From: Actinacidiphila glaucinigra
Lineage (GTDB): Bacteria; Actinomycetota; Actinomycetes; Streptomycetales; Streptomycetaceae
DNA length: 64,000 nucleotides
Assembly: GCF_900188405.1 (NCBI RefSeq)
Contig: NZ_FZOF01000009.1
Coordinates: 186,001 to 250,000, forward strand
Direction: 5' to 3'
Positions 28,488 to 37,775 of this stretch are shown in pieces. The notes under the pieces were generated by a model. The model saw only the letters and a list, made by a program, of their open reading frames with translations, was not told where the DNA came from and ran no database searches. How positions within the stretch are numbered: position 1 is the first letter of the stretch; each line of letters starts with the position of its first letter. The translations under genes and the position numbers were made by a program.

Positions 28488-29372
28488 ATGACTTCCCCGA
28501 CGGCCTCCGTGCGCCGCCTCACCCCCGCCGACCTCCCCGCCTGCAGCGCGCTGGCCGTCAGCCGCGACTGGGGCGCCGAGGAGCACAAGTGGCGCTTCCT
28601 GCTCACTCATGGCACCGGTTACGGCGTCGACGCCCCCGACGGAGACGGCCTGGCCGCCACCACGGTCCTCACCCGCTACGCGGGCGGCCTGGCGGCCGTC
28701 AGCATGGTCCTGGTCGCCGCCCGCTACGAGGGGCGGGGCCTCGGACGGCGCATCATGGGCCACGTCCTGGCCGAGGCGGGCGACGACACGGTCACCCTGC
28801 ACGCCACCGAACGCGGCCGCCCGCTCTACGAGAAGCTCGGCTTCCGGGCCACGGGCACCGTCGTCACACACCGCGGCCGCTTCACCCCGCCGGCGCCCGC
28901 CGGGAACGCCGTGGCCGCAGGGAACGCCGCTCCCGGCGCCGGGGAACCGCGGGACTTCACCGAGGCCGACCTGCCGGCCCTGCTCGCCCTGGACGCCGAG
29001 GTGTTCGGCGCGGACCGCTCGCCCCTCCTGCGCGACCTGCCCCGGTTCGCCGAGCGCGTCGTGGTCGCCGAGGAGGACGGTGTACTGACCGGCTACGCCT
29101 CCGCCTGGCTGAACGCCGACACCCTGGTCGTGGGCCCCGTCGTCGCCGGGGACGCCGCCGGGGCCCGGCGGCTGATCACCGCGATCGCCGCGGACGCCGG
29201 TACCCCGGTCCGCCTCGACCTGCGCACCGGCGTCCCCGGCGGCCTCGACGGCTGGGCCGCGGAGCACGGCGTGGCCCCCGTCTTCCCCAACACCCTGATG
29301 GTGCTGGGGGACCGCGACCTGCCCGGCGACGAACACCGCCGCCACACACCGCTGATGGTGGCCCTGGGCTGA
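28488..29372 (+). CDS. Tandem-GNAT N-acetyltransferase
   Basis: This 294-residue protein appears to have two GNAT units: residues 5-135 with the acetyl-CoA loop RYEGRGLGRRIMGHVLAEA, and residues 150-290 with less obvious motif A. The linker is Ala/Gly-rich. The acceptor is unknown. It is divergent from a LysR gene across a clear LysR box and ends at a terminator. Confidence 0.86.
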   Translation: MTSPTASVRRLTPADLPACSALAVSRDWGAEEHKWRFLLTHGTGYGVDAPDGDGLAATTVLTRYAGGLAAVSMVLVAARYEGRGLGRRIMGHVLAEAGDDTVTLHATERGRPLYEKLGFRATGTVVTHRGRFTPPAPAGNAVAAGNAAPGAGEPRDFTEADLPALLALDAEVFGADRSPLLRDLPRFAERVVVAEEDGVLTGYASAWLNADTLVVGPVVAGDAAGARRLITAIAADAGTPVRLDLRTGVPGGLDGWAAEHGVAPVFPNTLMVLGDRDLPGDEHRRHTPLMVALG

Positions 29373-29373
29373 G

Positions 29374-29406
29374 CCCGGTGGGCCCCACGGCGCGGGACCC
29401 ACCGGG
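29374..29406. terminator. Bidirectional terminator, GNAT / FG-GAP protein
   Basis: CCCGGTGGG (29374-29382) and CCCACCGGG (29398-29406) form a perfect 9-bp stem between convergent genes. Confidence 0.75.
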
Positions 29407-29408
29407 AC

Positions 29409-30830
29409 CTACCGCGAGAACACCTGGCCGAAGGCGGATTCGCCCTTGAGGGAGACGTTGCGAGCGGTGATCACCTTGGCGTTGGTGACCGTGGGACCGT
29501 TGTCGGTGCCGCGCAGCACGGTGACGGAGCCGTAGCCGTTCTCGTCGCCCGCGCCGATGACCAGCTCGGCCCTGCCGTTGCGGTTGTCGTCGATCACGCG
29601 CACGGCGGAGCCGAACCGGTCGTACTTCTCGGCGCTGTCGGGGACGCCCGCCGTGTCCTGGGTGTACGTCTTGGCGCCGCTCGCCCTGAGCCCGGCGGCG
29701 GAGCCGAACAGCACGGTGACGGAGCCCGCGTACTGCTTGGTGCCGACCTTCTCGTCGGGGGCGCCGACCGCGACGTCGGCGTAGCCGTCGCCGTTGACGT
29801 CGCCGACGCTCAGGGACATGCCGAAGTGGTCCTCGGTCTCGCCGGTGTCCGGGACGCCGGGGGTGTCCTGGTTGATGACCGTCGGGGTCTGCGCGGGGTC
29901 CGGGCCGGTGGCGGAGCCGTACCAGACGGCGATCTCGCCGCCCTTGTGGCCGTCGGGGGCCCCGGAGCGGGGGTCCTCGTAGTTGCCGACGACGAGGTCC
30001 CCGTAGCCGTCGTGGTCGATGTCGCCGATGGCGGCGACATCCCCGTCGGCGGAGGTCAGCTCGGTCATGAGGTACTTGGCGCCGTTCCAGCGGTGGTAGC
30101 TGATGTCGCCGCCCGGGTCGTCGTCGACGAGGTACGGGTAGACGCGCTCGGCGGCGCGGTCGCCGCTGAGGTCGCCGGCGACCACGTCCACCCTGCTGCC
30201 GAAGGCGAGCTTGCTTGCGGCGAGGGGGGCGACGGAGGTCCCCGAACGCTTGAAGGGGCCACGCAGAAGGCGGCTCTGGGTACGGCCGGTGAGGGTCAGG
30301 TCGGCATGCCCGTCACCGTCGAAGTCGGCGGCGGCGACCCCGCTCGCGTACGTCTCCCATTCGTCGAAGGAGGGCTGGGGCAGGGACGAACCCCCGGAGA
30401 GGCCGGACTTGCCGCCCCACAGGACCGTGGCCTGGCCGGCGCCCTCCTTGGTCCCCATGGCCTCGCGGGGGGCACCGACGACCAGGTCGGCGTAGCCGTC
30501 CTCGTCGAGGTCCGCGGAGGTGAGGCTGGAGCCGAAGAAGTCGAACGCCTCGGCCGTCCCTGCCACGTTGGCGGAGGCCTGGGTGATGACGGTCCGTTTG
30601 CCGGAGGTGGATATGCCGGTGGACCTGCCGTAGAAGACGACGACCGCGCCCGCGCCCTGGGCGCTGCCGACCGTCGCGAACGGGGAGCCGACGGCGAGGT
30701 CGCGGTAGCCGTCTCCGTTGAAGTCGTCGTAGTACTTGGCGGGGGCGGCGCTCGCCGGGGCGGCGAGGGTGAGCGGGGTCAGGCCGGCCGTGAGCAGGCT
30801 GGCGACGACCGTGGCGGTACGCAGACGCAT
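29409..30830 (-). CDS. Secreted FG-GAP repeat protein
   Basis: This 473-residue exported protein has a signal peptide of about 28 residues ending APASA. The mature protein carries about six FG-GAP repeats of integrin-alpha type, each with a calcium loop such as DFNGDGYRDLAVG, DLDEDGYADLVVG and DVNGDGYADVAVG. It probably folds as a beta-propeller outside the cell. Function is unknown. ATG 30830 follows AGGAGG at a long 12-nt spacing. Confidence 0.88.
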   Translation of the reverse strand: MRLRTATVVASLLTAGLTPLTLAAPASAAPAKYYDDFNGDGYRDLAVGSPFATVGSAQGAGAVVVFYGRSTGISTSGKRTVITQASANVAGTAEAFDFFGSSLTSADLDEDGYADLVVGAPREAMGTKEGAGQATVLWGGKSGLSGGSSLPQPSFDEWETYASGVAAADFDGDGHADLTLTGRTQSRLLRGPFKRSGTSVAPLAASKLAFGSRVDVVAGDLSGDRAAERVYPYLVDDDPGGDISYHRWNGAKYLMTELTSADGDVAAIGDIDHDGYGDLVVGNYEDPRSGAPDGHKGGEIAVWYGSATGPDPAQTPTVINQDTPGVPDTGETEDHFGMSLSVGDVNGDGYADVAVGAPDEKVGTKQYAGSVTVLFGSAAGLRASGAKTYTQDTAGVPDSAEKYDRFGSAVRVIDDNRNGRAELVIGAGDENGYGSVTVLRGTDNGPTVTNAKVITARNVSLKGESAFGQVFSR

Positions 30831-31113
30831 GGGCGGCGGGGCCTCCTGCAGGAGAGGGGGAACGGGGCGTCCGATGCCGCCGTGGTGCCATCGGAAGTTC
30901 GTGCCGGGGTTCCGTCCCGGGACGGCATGGCACGGCGGCGTACCTCGGACCGCGAAGGCGGGCGCGTCGTCCGCGACTTGGCATGTTTCACGCCACGGGA
31001 CGAAGCCCGCGCATCCCATCGCGCCCCCGTGACGTCTGCACGGCCGAAAGGTGACAGCCGGGCGAACGGCGTACGGCGGTCCGGGTGCCCCGGCCCGGCA
31101 CTTCGGTCGTGCC

Positions 31114-31794
31114 TCACCTCCCGATGCGGGCCTCGATGCCGTCGAGCAGGAAGTCGAGGCCGATCCGGAAGGTGTGGTCGGCGTCCAGATGGGCGGCGTC
31201 GCGCACCACCGTGGCCAGGGCGGGGAACCGGCCGGTGGCGAAGGTCCGCTCCAGATAGGACCCGAGCGAGGCCTGCCAGCGCTTCTCGTCCATCCCGGTG
31301 GCCCGTTCGGCACGCCGCTCGGCGACCTCCCGGCGCACCGCGCCGATCGCGTACGCGTTGACCGCGGCGACCACCGGCATGACGGCGTCCACATCGACGC
31401 CGTCCAGTGCGGCCACCACGGCCTCCCCACCGGCCAGCGCGTGCGGCCCGAGCTGGGGCCGCCCGCCCAGGAGGTCGGCGAGCCATTCGTGCTCGTGAAC
31501 GGCGTGCCGGGTGGCTTCGGCGAGAGACCGGAGCACCTCCCGCCGGCCCTCCCCGACCGGCCGGATCTCGGCGTGGACGGCGTCGACCATGAGGTCGAGC
31601 AACTCCTCCTTGCCGGCGATGTAGCCGTACAGCCGCATCGGACGGACGTCCAGCACGGTGGCGACCTTGCGCAGCGACACCGCCTCCAATCCGTCCGCGT
31701 CGGCGAGCCGGATCGCCGCCCGCACGATCAGCTCCCGGCTCAACGGGGCCGGAACGGGTCGATTCGGCGGCTCCGGCCTCTCCCACACCAACAT
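31114..31794 (-). CDS. TetR-family regulator with TetR_C-type domain
   Basis: This 226-residue regulator has the helix-turn-helix IRLADADGLEAVSLRKVATVLDVRPMRLYGYIAGKEELLDLMVDAV at residues 27-72, and an all-helical ligand domain. It has no Shine-Dalgarno site; a TACGGT box lies 7 nt before the ATG, so it may be leaderless. It is divergent from the TetX-like monooxygenase and a 23-bp palindrome fills the gap, so it most likely represses that gene and itself. Confidence 0.9.
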   Translation of the reverse strand: MLVWERPEPPNRPVPAPLSRELIVRAAIRLADADGLEAVSLRKVATVLDVRPMRLYGYIAGKEELLDLMVDAVHAEIRPVGEGRREVLRSLAEATRHAVHEHEWLADLLGGRPQLGPHALAGGEAVVAALDGVDVDAVMPVVAAVNAYAIGAVRREVAERRAERATGMDEKRWQASLGSYLERTFATGRFPALATVVRDAAHLDADHTFRIGLDFLLDGIEARIGR

Positions 31795-31816
31795 GCGGCC
31801 AACCGTACACCGCCTG

Positions 31817-31839
31817 TGATCGATACAGTGTATCGATCA
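31817..31839. promoter_or_regulatory. Perfect 23-bp palindromic operator
   Basis: Arms TGATCGATACA (31817-31827) and TGTATCGATCA (31829-31839) flank a single G, a perfect 11+1+11 palindrome. A third copy of the core, TACGGTGTATCGA, follows at 31841-31853. The site lies between the divergent TetR and monooxygenase starts and covers both promoters. Confidence 0.88.
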
Positions 31840-31865
31840 GTACGGTGTATCGAAGGGAAGCGGTC

Positions 31866-32975
31866 ATGACCATCGCCATCGTCGGAGCCGGCCTCGGCGG
31901 CCTGGCTCTCGCCCGTGTGCTGCACGTGAACGGCATGGATTGCGTCGTGTACGAACGTGAATCGTCCCGCGGTGCGCGCGGTCAGGGCGGCATGCTCGAC
32001 ATCCACTCCGGCCAGCGGGCGCTGCGCGAGGCCGGTCTGATCGACCGGTTCCACGCGATCGCCCGCGGTGAAGGCCAGGACATGCGTCTTCTCGAACCGG
32101 ACGGCACCCTGCTGCTCCAGGAGGACACCCCCGAGGACGCCCCGCTGGAGCGACCCGAGGTCGACCGCGCCGATCTGCGCGACCTGCTGCTGGACTCCCT
32201 CCCCGAGGAAACGGTGCGCTGGGGGCGCGCCTTCGAATCCGCCGACGACGGCGTGCTGCGCTTCGCCGACGGGAGCACGGCGACGTGCGGCCTGCTGGTC
32301 GGCGCGGACGGCGCGTGGTCCCGGGTCCGCACGCTGCTCACCGACGCCCGCCCGGCGCACATCGGCCAGAACATCGTCGAGGTCGGCATTCCCGACATCG
32401 ACCGCACGCACCCCGAACTCGCGGCGATGGTCGGGCGCGGCAACTACTGGGTGCTCGGCGACGGACTGTCGCTCGCGGCGCAGCGCAACGGCGACGGCCG
32501 CGTGCGCATCGGCCTGAGCTTCTACAACACCCCCGAGGACTGGTTCGCCACCAGCGGGATACCCTTCGCCGACCCGGCCGCCGCGCGGGCGCGGCTGATC
32601 GACCTGCTCCGCGGCTGGGACCCGCGGTTCACCGCGCTGATCGCGGCCTGCGACGACACGGTCGTACCGCGGTCGATCGCCACTCTCCCGGTCGGCCTGA
32701 CCTGGCCGTCGACGCCGGGCGTCACGCTGCTCGGCGATGCCGCGCACCTGATGCCCCCGGTGGGGGAGGGCGCCAACATGGCCCTGCTCGACGGCGCCCT
32801 GCTCGGTCTCGCGCTGGCCGCGCACCCGGACGACTTCCCCACCGCCGTCGAGGAGTACGAACGCGAGATGTTCGAACGCACCGGCGCCGCCGCCCGGATG
32901 TCCGCGGAGATACACGAACTGCTGACGTCGCCGGACGCCGCCCAGAAGATGCTCGCGTTCTTCCGACCCGGCTGA
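31866..32975 (+). CDS. TetX-like FAD-dependent monooxygenase
   Basis: This 369-residue flavoprotein starts at ATG 31866 behind GAAGGGAAG. It has the GXGXXG FAD motif IAIVGAGLGGLALARVL, the second FAD motif LLGDAAHLMPPVGEGANMALLDGALLG, and a PHBH-type middle. Blocks GMLDIHSGQRALREAGLI, PLERPEVDRADLRDLLLDSL and LPVGLTWPSTPGVTLLGDAAHL resemble TetX-type tetracycline hydroxylases. It may inactivate a tetracycline or another polycyclic compound. Identification to TetX is by memory, not search. Confidence 0.75.
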   Translation: MTIAIVGAGLGGLALARVLHVNGMDCVVYERESSRGARGQGGMLDIHSGQRALREAGLIDRFHAIARGEGQDMRLLEPDGTLLLQEDTPEDAPLERPEVDRADLRDLLLDSLPEETVRWGRAFESADDGVLRFADGSTATCGLLVGADGAWSRVRTLLTDARPAHIGQNIVEVGIPDIDRTHPELAAMVGRGNYWVLGDGLSLAAQRNGDGRVRIGLSFYNTPEDWFATSGIPFADPAAARARLIDLLRGWDPRFTALIAACDDTVVPRSIATLPVGLTWPSTPGVTLLGDAAHLMPPVGEGANMALLDGALLGLALAAHPDDFPTAVEEYEREMFERTGAAARMSAEIHELLTSPDAAQKMLAFFRPG

Positions 32976-33016
32976 ACACCAGCCGACAGGAGCGGGCGCG
33001 GCAGCCGCCGTCGGAA

Positions 33017-33031
33017 GACCCCGCGGGGGTC
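33017..33031 (-). terminator. Weak hairpin after dnaB
   Basis: GACCCC (33017-33022) with GGGGTC (33026-33031) around GCG is a short stem between the convergent monooxygenase and dnaB genes. Confidence 0.45.
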
Positions 33032-33036
33032 CCGGC

Positions 33037-34512
33037 TCAGGTCTGGGCCATGTCCACGAAGCGCGAGTAGTGGCCCTGGAAGGCGACGGTGATGGTGGCC
33101 GTCGGGCCGTTTCGGTGCTTGGCGACGATCAGGTCGGCCTCGCCCGCGCGCGGGGACTCCTTCTCGTAGGCGTCCTCGCGGTGCAGCAGGATCACCATGT
33201 CCGCGTCCTGCTCGATGGAGCCCGACTCACGCAGGTCGCTGACCATCGGCTTCTTGTCCGTACGCTGCTCGGGACCACGGTTCAGCTGGGACAGCGCGAT
33301 GACCGGGACCTCGAGCTCCTTCGCCAGGAGCTTGAGGTTACGGGACATGTCGGAGACCTCCTGCTGACGGCTCTCGGGACGGCGCGAGCCGCCCGCCTGC
33401 ATCAGCTGGAGGTAGTCGATGACGACCAGGCGGAGGTCGTTGCGCTGCTTGAGCCGGCGGCACTTGGCGCGGATCTCCATCATCGACAGGTTCGGCGAGT
33501 CGTCGATGTAGAGGGGGGCCGCCGAGACGTCGGGCATGCGGCGGGCCAGCCGCGTCCAGTCGTCGTCGGTCATGTTGCCGGAGCGCATGTGGTGCAGGGC
33601 GACCCGGGCCTCGGCGGACAGCAGACGCATCGCGATCTCGTTGCGGCCCATTTCGAGGGAGAAGAAGACGCTGGGCATGCCGTTGGTGACCGAGCAGGCG
33701 CGGGCGAAGTCCAGCGCGAGCGTGGACTTGCCCATCGCGGGACGGGCGGCGATGACGATCATCTGGCCCGGGTGCAGGCCGTTGGTCAGGGAGTCCAGGT
33801 CGGCGAAGCCGGTGGGCACCCCGGACATCTGGCCGCTGCGCGAGCCGATGGCCTCGATCTCGTCGAGGGCACCCTCCATGATCTCGGAGAGCGGGAGGTA
33901 GTCCTCGCTGGTGCGCTGCTCGGTGACGGCGTAGATCTCGGCCTGTGCGGAGTTGACGATCTCGTCGACGTCGCCGTCGGCCGCGTACCCCATCTGCGTG
34001 ATGCGCGTACCCGCCTCGACGAGCCGGCGCAGGACCGCGCGCTCGTGCACGATCTCCGCGTAGTACTCGGCGTTGGCGGCGGTGGGCACCGCGTTGACGA
34101 GGCTGTGCAGATAGGGGGCGCCGCCGACCCGGGCGAGCTCACCGCGCTTGGTGAGCTCGGCCGCCACGGTGATGGGGTCGGCGGGCTCACCTCGGGCGTA
34201 GAGGTCGAGGATCGCGGCGTAGACGGTCTCGTGGGCGGGCCGGTAGAAGTCGGCACCCTTGAGCACCTCGACAACGTCGGCGATGGCGTCCTTGGACAGC
34301 AGCATGCCGCCGAGCACCGACATCTCGGCGTCCAGGTCCTGCGGCGGTACGCGCTCGAAACCGGCCGCCCCGCGGTCGTCGTCACGGTCGCGGTCGCGGT
34401 CCCGCTCGTCCTTCCGGCGGAACCGGGAGACGGGCAGACGGTCGCCGGGACCGTCCGGCGGGAACGGCGGCTCGCTCCCCCAGTGGTCGTCCGCGGGTTC
34501 GGGCTGGCTCAC
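33037..34512 (-). CDS. dnaB: Replicative DNA helicase DnaB
   Basis: This 491-residue protein is the hexameric replicative helicase. It has an N-terminal domain (PPQDLDAEMSVLGGMLLSKDAIADV), a Walker A site in AARPAMGKSTLALDFARAC and the RecA-like core motif GMPSVFFSLEMGRNEIAMRLL, then VIDYLQLMQAG and SREVS-type conserved blocks. GTG 34512 is chosen: AGGAGG lies 8 nt upstream, whereas the GTG at 34521 would abut that site. The unusually DnaA-box-rich leader lies just upstream. Confidence 0.95.
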   Translation of the reverse strand: MSQPEPADDHWGSEPPFPPDGPGDRLPVSRFRRKDERDRDRDRDDDRGAAGFERVPPQDLDAEMSVLGGMLLSKDAIADVVEVLKGADFYRPAHETVYAAILDLYARGEPADPITVAAELTKRGELARVGGAPYLHSLVNAVPTAANAEYYAEIVHERAVLRRLVEAGTRITQMGYAADGDVDEIVNSAQAEIYAVTEQRTSEDYLPLSEIMEGALDEIEAIGSRSGQMSGVPTGFADLDSLTNGLHPGQMIVIAARPAMGKSTLALDFARACSVTNGMPSVFFSLEMGRNEIAMRLLSAEARVALHHMRSGNMTDDDWTRLARRMPDVSAAPLYIDDSPNLSMMEIRAKCRRLKQRNDLRLVVIDYLQLMQAGGSRRPESRQQEVSDMSRNLKLLAKELEVPVIALSQLNRGPEQRTDKKPMVSDLRESGSIEQDADMVILLHREDAYEKESPRAGEADLIVAKHRNGPTATITVAFQGHYSRFVDMAQT

Positions 34513-34521
34513 CCCTGCCAC

Positions 34522-34946
34522 CTCCTCCCCTCCGGCGCGGACCGCTGCGTCGTGTCCCTTTTCCTACGCCACGGCTCTGACATTCGGCCGCCGGACACAC
34601 CTGTGGCACGTCGGGCGACGCCCCACGGTAGGGGTCCGCGGGGCTCACAGCCAAGACGGTTATCCACAGGGGCTGGGGATGACCTGTTGAAGAACCGCCC
34701 CTACCTGTGGAGAAGCCCGCTCCAGCTGTGTACAGGGCGGGGGACAGCGCGGTGGACAAGCACACAATCACCCAATGATCACGCCGCTGACCTGCGCTTT
34801 CTTCATCCACCCACTGTGGACAAGAAAAAGTTGCCCGCTCGGCGCAAGATCACGACAAACGGCACGGAGGAGATCACCCTGCGCAGCCGAAAGTAAGAGG
34901 CAGTATCTTCTTGCATCCCTTACATGTGGATGATTACCCTGACCGG
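34522..34946. other. DnaA-box-rich dnaB / MATE leader
   Basis: This 425-bp non-coding divergent gap holds five DnaA-box-like nonamers: TTATCCACA 34660-34668 (perfect), TGTGGAGAA 34706-34714 (one mismatch), GGTGGACAA 34751-34759 (one mismatch), TGTGGACAA 34815-34823 (perfect) and TGTGGATGA 34925-34933 (one mismatch). No gene is visible. They could titrate DnaA or control dnaB. Confidence 0.7.
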
Positions 34947-36290
34947 GTGCCCCAGGTCGCCGAACTCTCCCCCCAGCAGGCCGTACGCCGCCACGACCGC
35001 GAGATCGTCGGTCTCGCGCTGCCCGCCTTCGGCGCGCTCGTCGCCGAACCGCTCTTCCTCCTGGCCGACAGCGCGATCGTGGGCCACCTCGGCACATCGC
35101 AGCTCGCCGGGCTCGGCGTCGCGGGCGCCCTGCTGACCACCCTCGTCGGCGTCTTCGTCTTCCTCGCGTACGCCACCACGGCCGCCGTCGCCCGCCGGGT
35201 CGGCGCGGGCGACCTGCCCGCGGCGATCCGCCAGGGCATGGACGGCATCTGGCTCGCCCTCCTCATCAGCGCCGCCGCGGTCGCGATCGCGCTCCCTGCG
35301 GCACCCGCCCTCACCGACCTGTTCGGCGCCTCGGGCACCGCCGCGCCGTACGCCGTCACCTACCTGCGGATCAGCGCCCTCGGCATCCCCGCGATGCTCG
35401 TCGTCCTGGCGGCCACCGGTGTGCTGCGCGGGCTGCAGGACACCCGCACCCCGCTCTACGTCGCCGTCGGCGGCTTCGCCGTGAACGCCGTGCTCAACGT
35501 GGTGCTGGTGTACGGCGCCGGCCTCGGCATCGCCGGCTCCGCCTGGGGCACGGTCATCGCCCAGAACGCGATGGCGGCCGTCTACCTCGCCGTCGTGGTC
35601 CGCGGGGCGCGGCGGCACGGCGCCTCCCTGCGGCCCGACCTCGCCGGCATCCGCGCCTGCGCCCAGGCCGGGACACCCCTGCTGATCCGCACGCTGAGCC
35701 TGCGGGCCGTCCTGATGCTCGCCACCGCGGTCGCGGCCGGGCTCGGGGACGCCTCGATCGCCGCCCACCAGATCACCACCACCCTCTGGTCGCTGGCCGC
35801 CTTCGCCCTCGACGCCATCGCCATCGCCGGCCAGGCCATCATCGGCCGCTACCTCGGCGCCGACGACACGGCCGGGGCCCGGGCCGCCTGCCGCCGCATG
35901 GTGCAGTGGGGCATCGCCTCGGGCGTGGTCATCGGCCTCGTCCTGGCCCTCTCCCGGCCGCTGATCGCCCCGCTGTTCACCTCGGACCCGGCCGTGCGCT
36001 CCGAGCTGATGACCGTCCTGCTGGTGGCGGCGCTCGCCCAGCCGGTCTGCGGTGTGGTCTTCGTCCTGGACGGGATCCTCATCGGCGCGGGCGACGGCAC
36101 GTATCTGGCCTGGTCGATGGTCGTCACCCTCGCCGTCTTCGCCCCGGTCGCCCTGGCCGTACCGGCCCTGGGCGGCGGGCTCACCGCCCTGTGGTGGGCG
36201 ATGGGGCTGATGATGCTCACCCGGCTGGCCGGCCTCCACTGGCGCGCCCGCTCGGGGAAGTGGGCCGTCACCGGCGCCGTGCGCGCCTGA
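34947..36290 (+). CDS. MATE-family efflux transporter
   Basis: This 447-residue membrane protein has twelve predicted helices and typical MATE blocks such as PAFGALVAEPLFLLADSAIVGHLG and QTIAIAGQAIIGRYLGA-like segments (AIAIAGQAIIGRYLGADD). It exports cationic drugs or toxins by proton or sodium antiport. GTG 34947 gives the family-typical N-terminus; TTG 34911 with GAGG at 10 nt is an alternative. Confidence 0.87.
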   Translation: MPQVAELSPQQAVRRHDREIVGLALPAFGALVAEPLFLLADSAIVGHLGTSQLAGLGVAGALLTTLVGVFVFLAYATTAAVARRVGAGDLPAAIRQGMDGIWLALLISAAAVAIALPAAPALTDLFGASGTAAPYAVTYLRISALGIPAMLVVLAATGVLRGLQDTRTPLYVAVGGFAVNAVLNVVLVYGAGLGIAGSAWGTVIAQNAMAAVYLAVVVRGARRHGASLRPDLAGIRACAQAGTPLLIRTLSLRAVLMLATAVAAGLGDASIAAHQITTTLWSLAAFALDAIAIAGQAIIGRYLGADDTAGARAACRRMVQWGIASGVVIGLVLALSRPLIAPLFTSDPAVRSELMTVLLVAALAQPVCGVVFVLDGILIGAGDGTYLAWSMVVTLAVFAPVALAVPALGGGLTALWWAMGLMMLTRLAGLHWRARSGKWAVTGAVRA

Positions 36291-36328
36291 GCCGCGGCCC
36301 GACCGCGGCCCCTCCCGAGAGCGGAAAG

Positions 36329-36366
36329 ACGCCGGGCCCGGAACCTCGCGGTTCCGGGCCCGGCGT
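36329..36366. terminator. Bidirectional terminator, MATE / rplI
   Basis: A perfect 17-bp stem (36329-36345 with 36350-36366) and TCGC loop lie between convergent genes. Confidence 0.92.
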
Positions 36367-36384
36367 TCACGCGGTGCGTGCGGG

Positions 36385-36834
36385 TCAGGAAGCGACGACC
36401 TCGACGTCGAGAGCGGCCTCGACCTCGGGGTGCAGGCGCACCGACACCTTGTGGGAGCCCAGCGTCTTGATCGGGGAACCGATCTCGATCCGGCGCTTGT
36501 CCACGTCCGGACCGCCCGCGGCCTTGACGGCGGCGGCGATGTCGGCCGGGGTCACCGAACCGAACAACCGGCCGGCGTCGCCCGCGCGGGTCGACAGCTT
36601 GACCTTGACGCCCTCGAGCTGCGCCTTGAACGAGTTGGCCTGCTCGACGGTCGCGATCTCACGGATCCGGCGCGCGCGGCGGATCTGCTCGACGTCCTTC
36701 TCGCCACCCTTGGTCCACGCGATCGCGAAACCGCGCGGGATCAGGTAGTTGCGGGCGTAACCGCTCTTGACCTCGACGACGTCGCCGGCGGCACCGAGGC
36801 CGCTGACCTCGTTGGTGAGGATGATCTTCGCCAT
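36385..36834 (-). CDS. rplI: Ribosomal protein bL9
   Basis: This 149-residue ribosomal protein has the N-terminal [38 protein letters not shown] typical of L9 and a C-terminal domain that protrudes from the 50S subunit. It is the last of the rpsF-ssb-rpsR-rplI operon, 17 bp after rpsR. Confidence 0.97.
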   Translation of the reverse strand: MAKIILTNEVSGLGAAGDVVEVKSGYARNYLIPRGFAIAWTKGGEKDVEQIRRARRIREIATVEQANSFKAQLEGVKVKLSTRAGDAGRLFGSVTPADIAAAVKAAGGPDVDKRRIEIGSPIKTLGSHKVSVRLHPEVEAALDVEVVAS

Positions 36835-36851
36835 TGCTCGGTCACCCTTCC

Positions 36852-37088
36852 TTAGCGAGCGGTCGAGGTGTAGGGCAGCAGCGCCATCTCACGGCTGTTC
36901 TTCACGGCCGTGGCGACGTCGCGCTGGTGCTGGGTGCAGTTGCCGGTGACCCGGCGGGCACGGATCTTGCCGCGGTCGGAGATGAACTTCCGCAGCAGGT
37001 TCGTGTCCTTGTAGTCGACGTACGTGATCTTGTCCTTGCAGAACACGCAAACCTTCTTCTTAGGCTTGCGAGCAGGCGGCTTCGCCAT
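36852..37088 (-). CDS. rpsR: Ribosomal protein bS18
   Basis: This 78-residue protein carries the [40 protein letters not shown] block of S18. Two Cys in CVFC may bind zinc, as in the C+ paralogue form. It is third in the operon. Confidence 0.97.
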   Translation of the reverse strand: MAKPPARKPKKKVCVFCKDKITYVDYKDTNLLRKFISDRGKIRARRVTGNCTQHQRDVATAVKNSREMALLPYTSTAR

Positions 37089-37132
37089 TGTCTCTCTCCA
37101 GTGTGATCAAGAAGTTTGGTGCGCTGCCGCCC

Positions 37133-37714
37133 TTAGAAGGGCGGCTCGTCCGAGAAACCGCCGCCGCCACCGGAGCCACCGCCCCAGTTGCCGCCGCCGC
37201 CACCCTGGCCGCCACCGGCAGGAGCGCCGGTCGCCCACGGGTCGCCGTCGGGCGCGCCACCCTGGCCGCCACCGGAGCCACCGCCCCAGTTGCCGCCCTG
37301 GCCGCCACCGCCGCCGTAGCCGCCCTGGCCGCCGCGCGAGGCGCCGCCGCCGCTGGCCCGGGTGACCTTGGCGGTCGCGCTGCGGAGGCTGGCGCCGACC
37401 TCGTCGACGTCCAGCTCGTAGACCGTCCGCTTGACGCCCTCGCGGTCGTCGTACGAGCGCTGCTTCAGACGGCCCTGCACGATGACGCGCATGCCCTTCT
37501 GGAGCGACTCGGCCACGTTCTCCGCAGCCTGCCGCCAGACCGAGCACGTGAGGAAGAGGCTCTCGCCGTCCTTCCACTCGTTGGTCTGCCGGTCGAAGGT
37601 GCGGGGAGTGGACGCGACACGGAACTTCGCGACCGCCGCACCAGATGCGGTGAAGCGCAGCTCGGGGTCGTCGACGAGATTGCCGACGACCGTGATGACG
37701 GTCTCGCCTGCCAT
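37133..37714 (-). CDS. ssb: Single-stranded DNA-binding protein
   Basis: This 193-residue protein has an N-terminal OB fold ([35 protein letters not shown]) and a Gly-rich linker of about 70 residues with GGQGG-type repeats. The conserved acidic C-terminus (SDEPPF) docks partner proteins. It coats single-stranded DNA at replication forks. Confidence 0.97.
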   Translation of the reverse strand: MAGETVITVVGNLVDDPELRFTASGAAVAKFRVASTPRTFDRQTNEWKDGESLFLTCSVWRQAAENVAESLQKGMRVIVQGRLKQRSYDDREGVKRTVYELDVDEVGASLRSATAKVTRASGGGASRGGQGGYGGGGGQGGNWGGGSGGGQGGAPDGDPWATGAPAGGGQGGGGGNWGGGSGGGGGFSDEPPF

Positions 37715-37775
37715 GGTGAGTGACCTCTCGGCGTTGCTTGGCTTCTCGGTTTCCCGACTGCCTGAGCCCGCAGGC

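Noticed and set aside
30876-30939. GCCGCCGTG / CACGGCGGC inverted repeat in the gap between the FG-GAP and TetR genes
   Set aside because: The 46-bp loop is too long for a terminator and the arms are short; the CCGTCCCGGGACGG palindrome inside is not clearly functional.
30985-30992. GTTTCACG, half of a parS
   Set aside because: The second half does not match, so it is not counted among parS sites.
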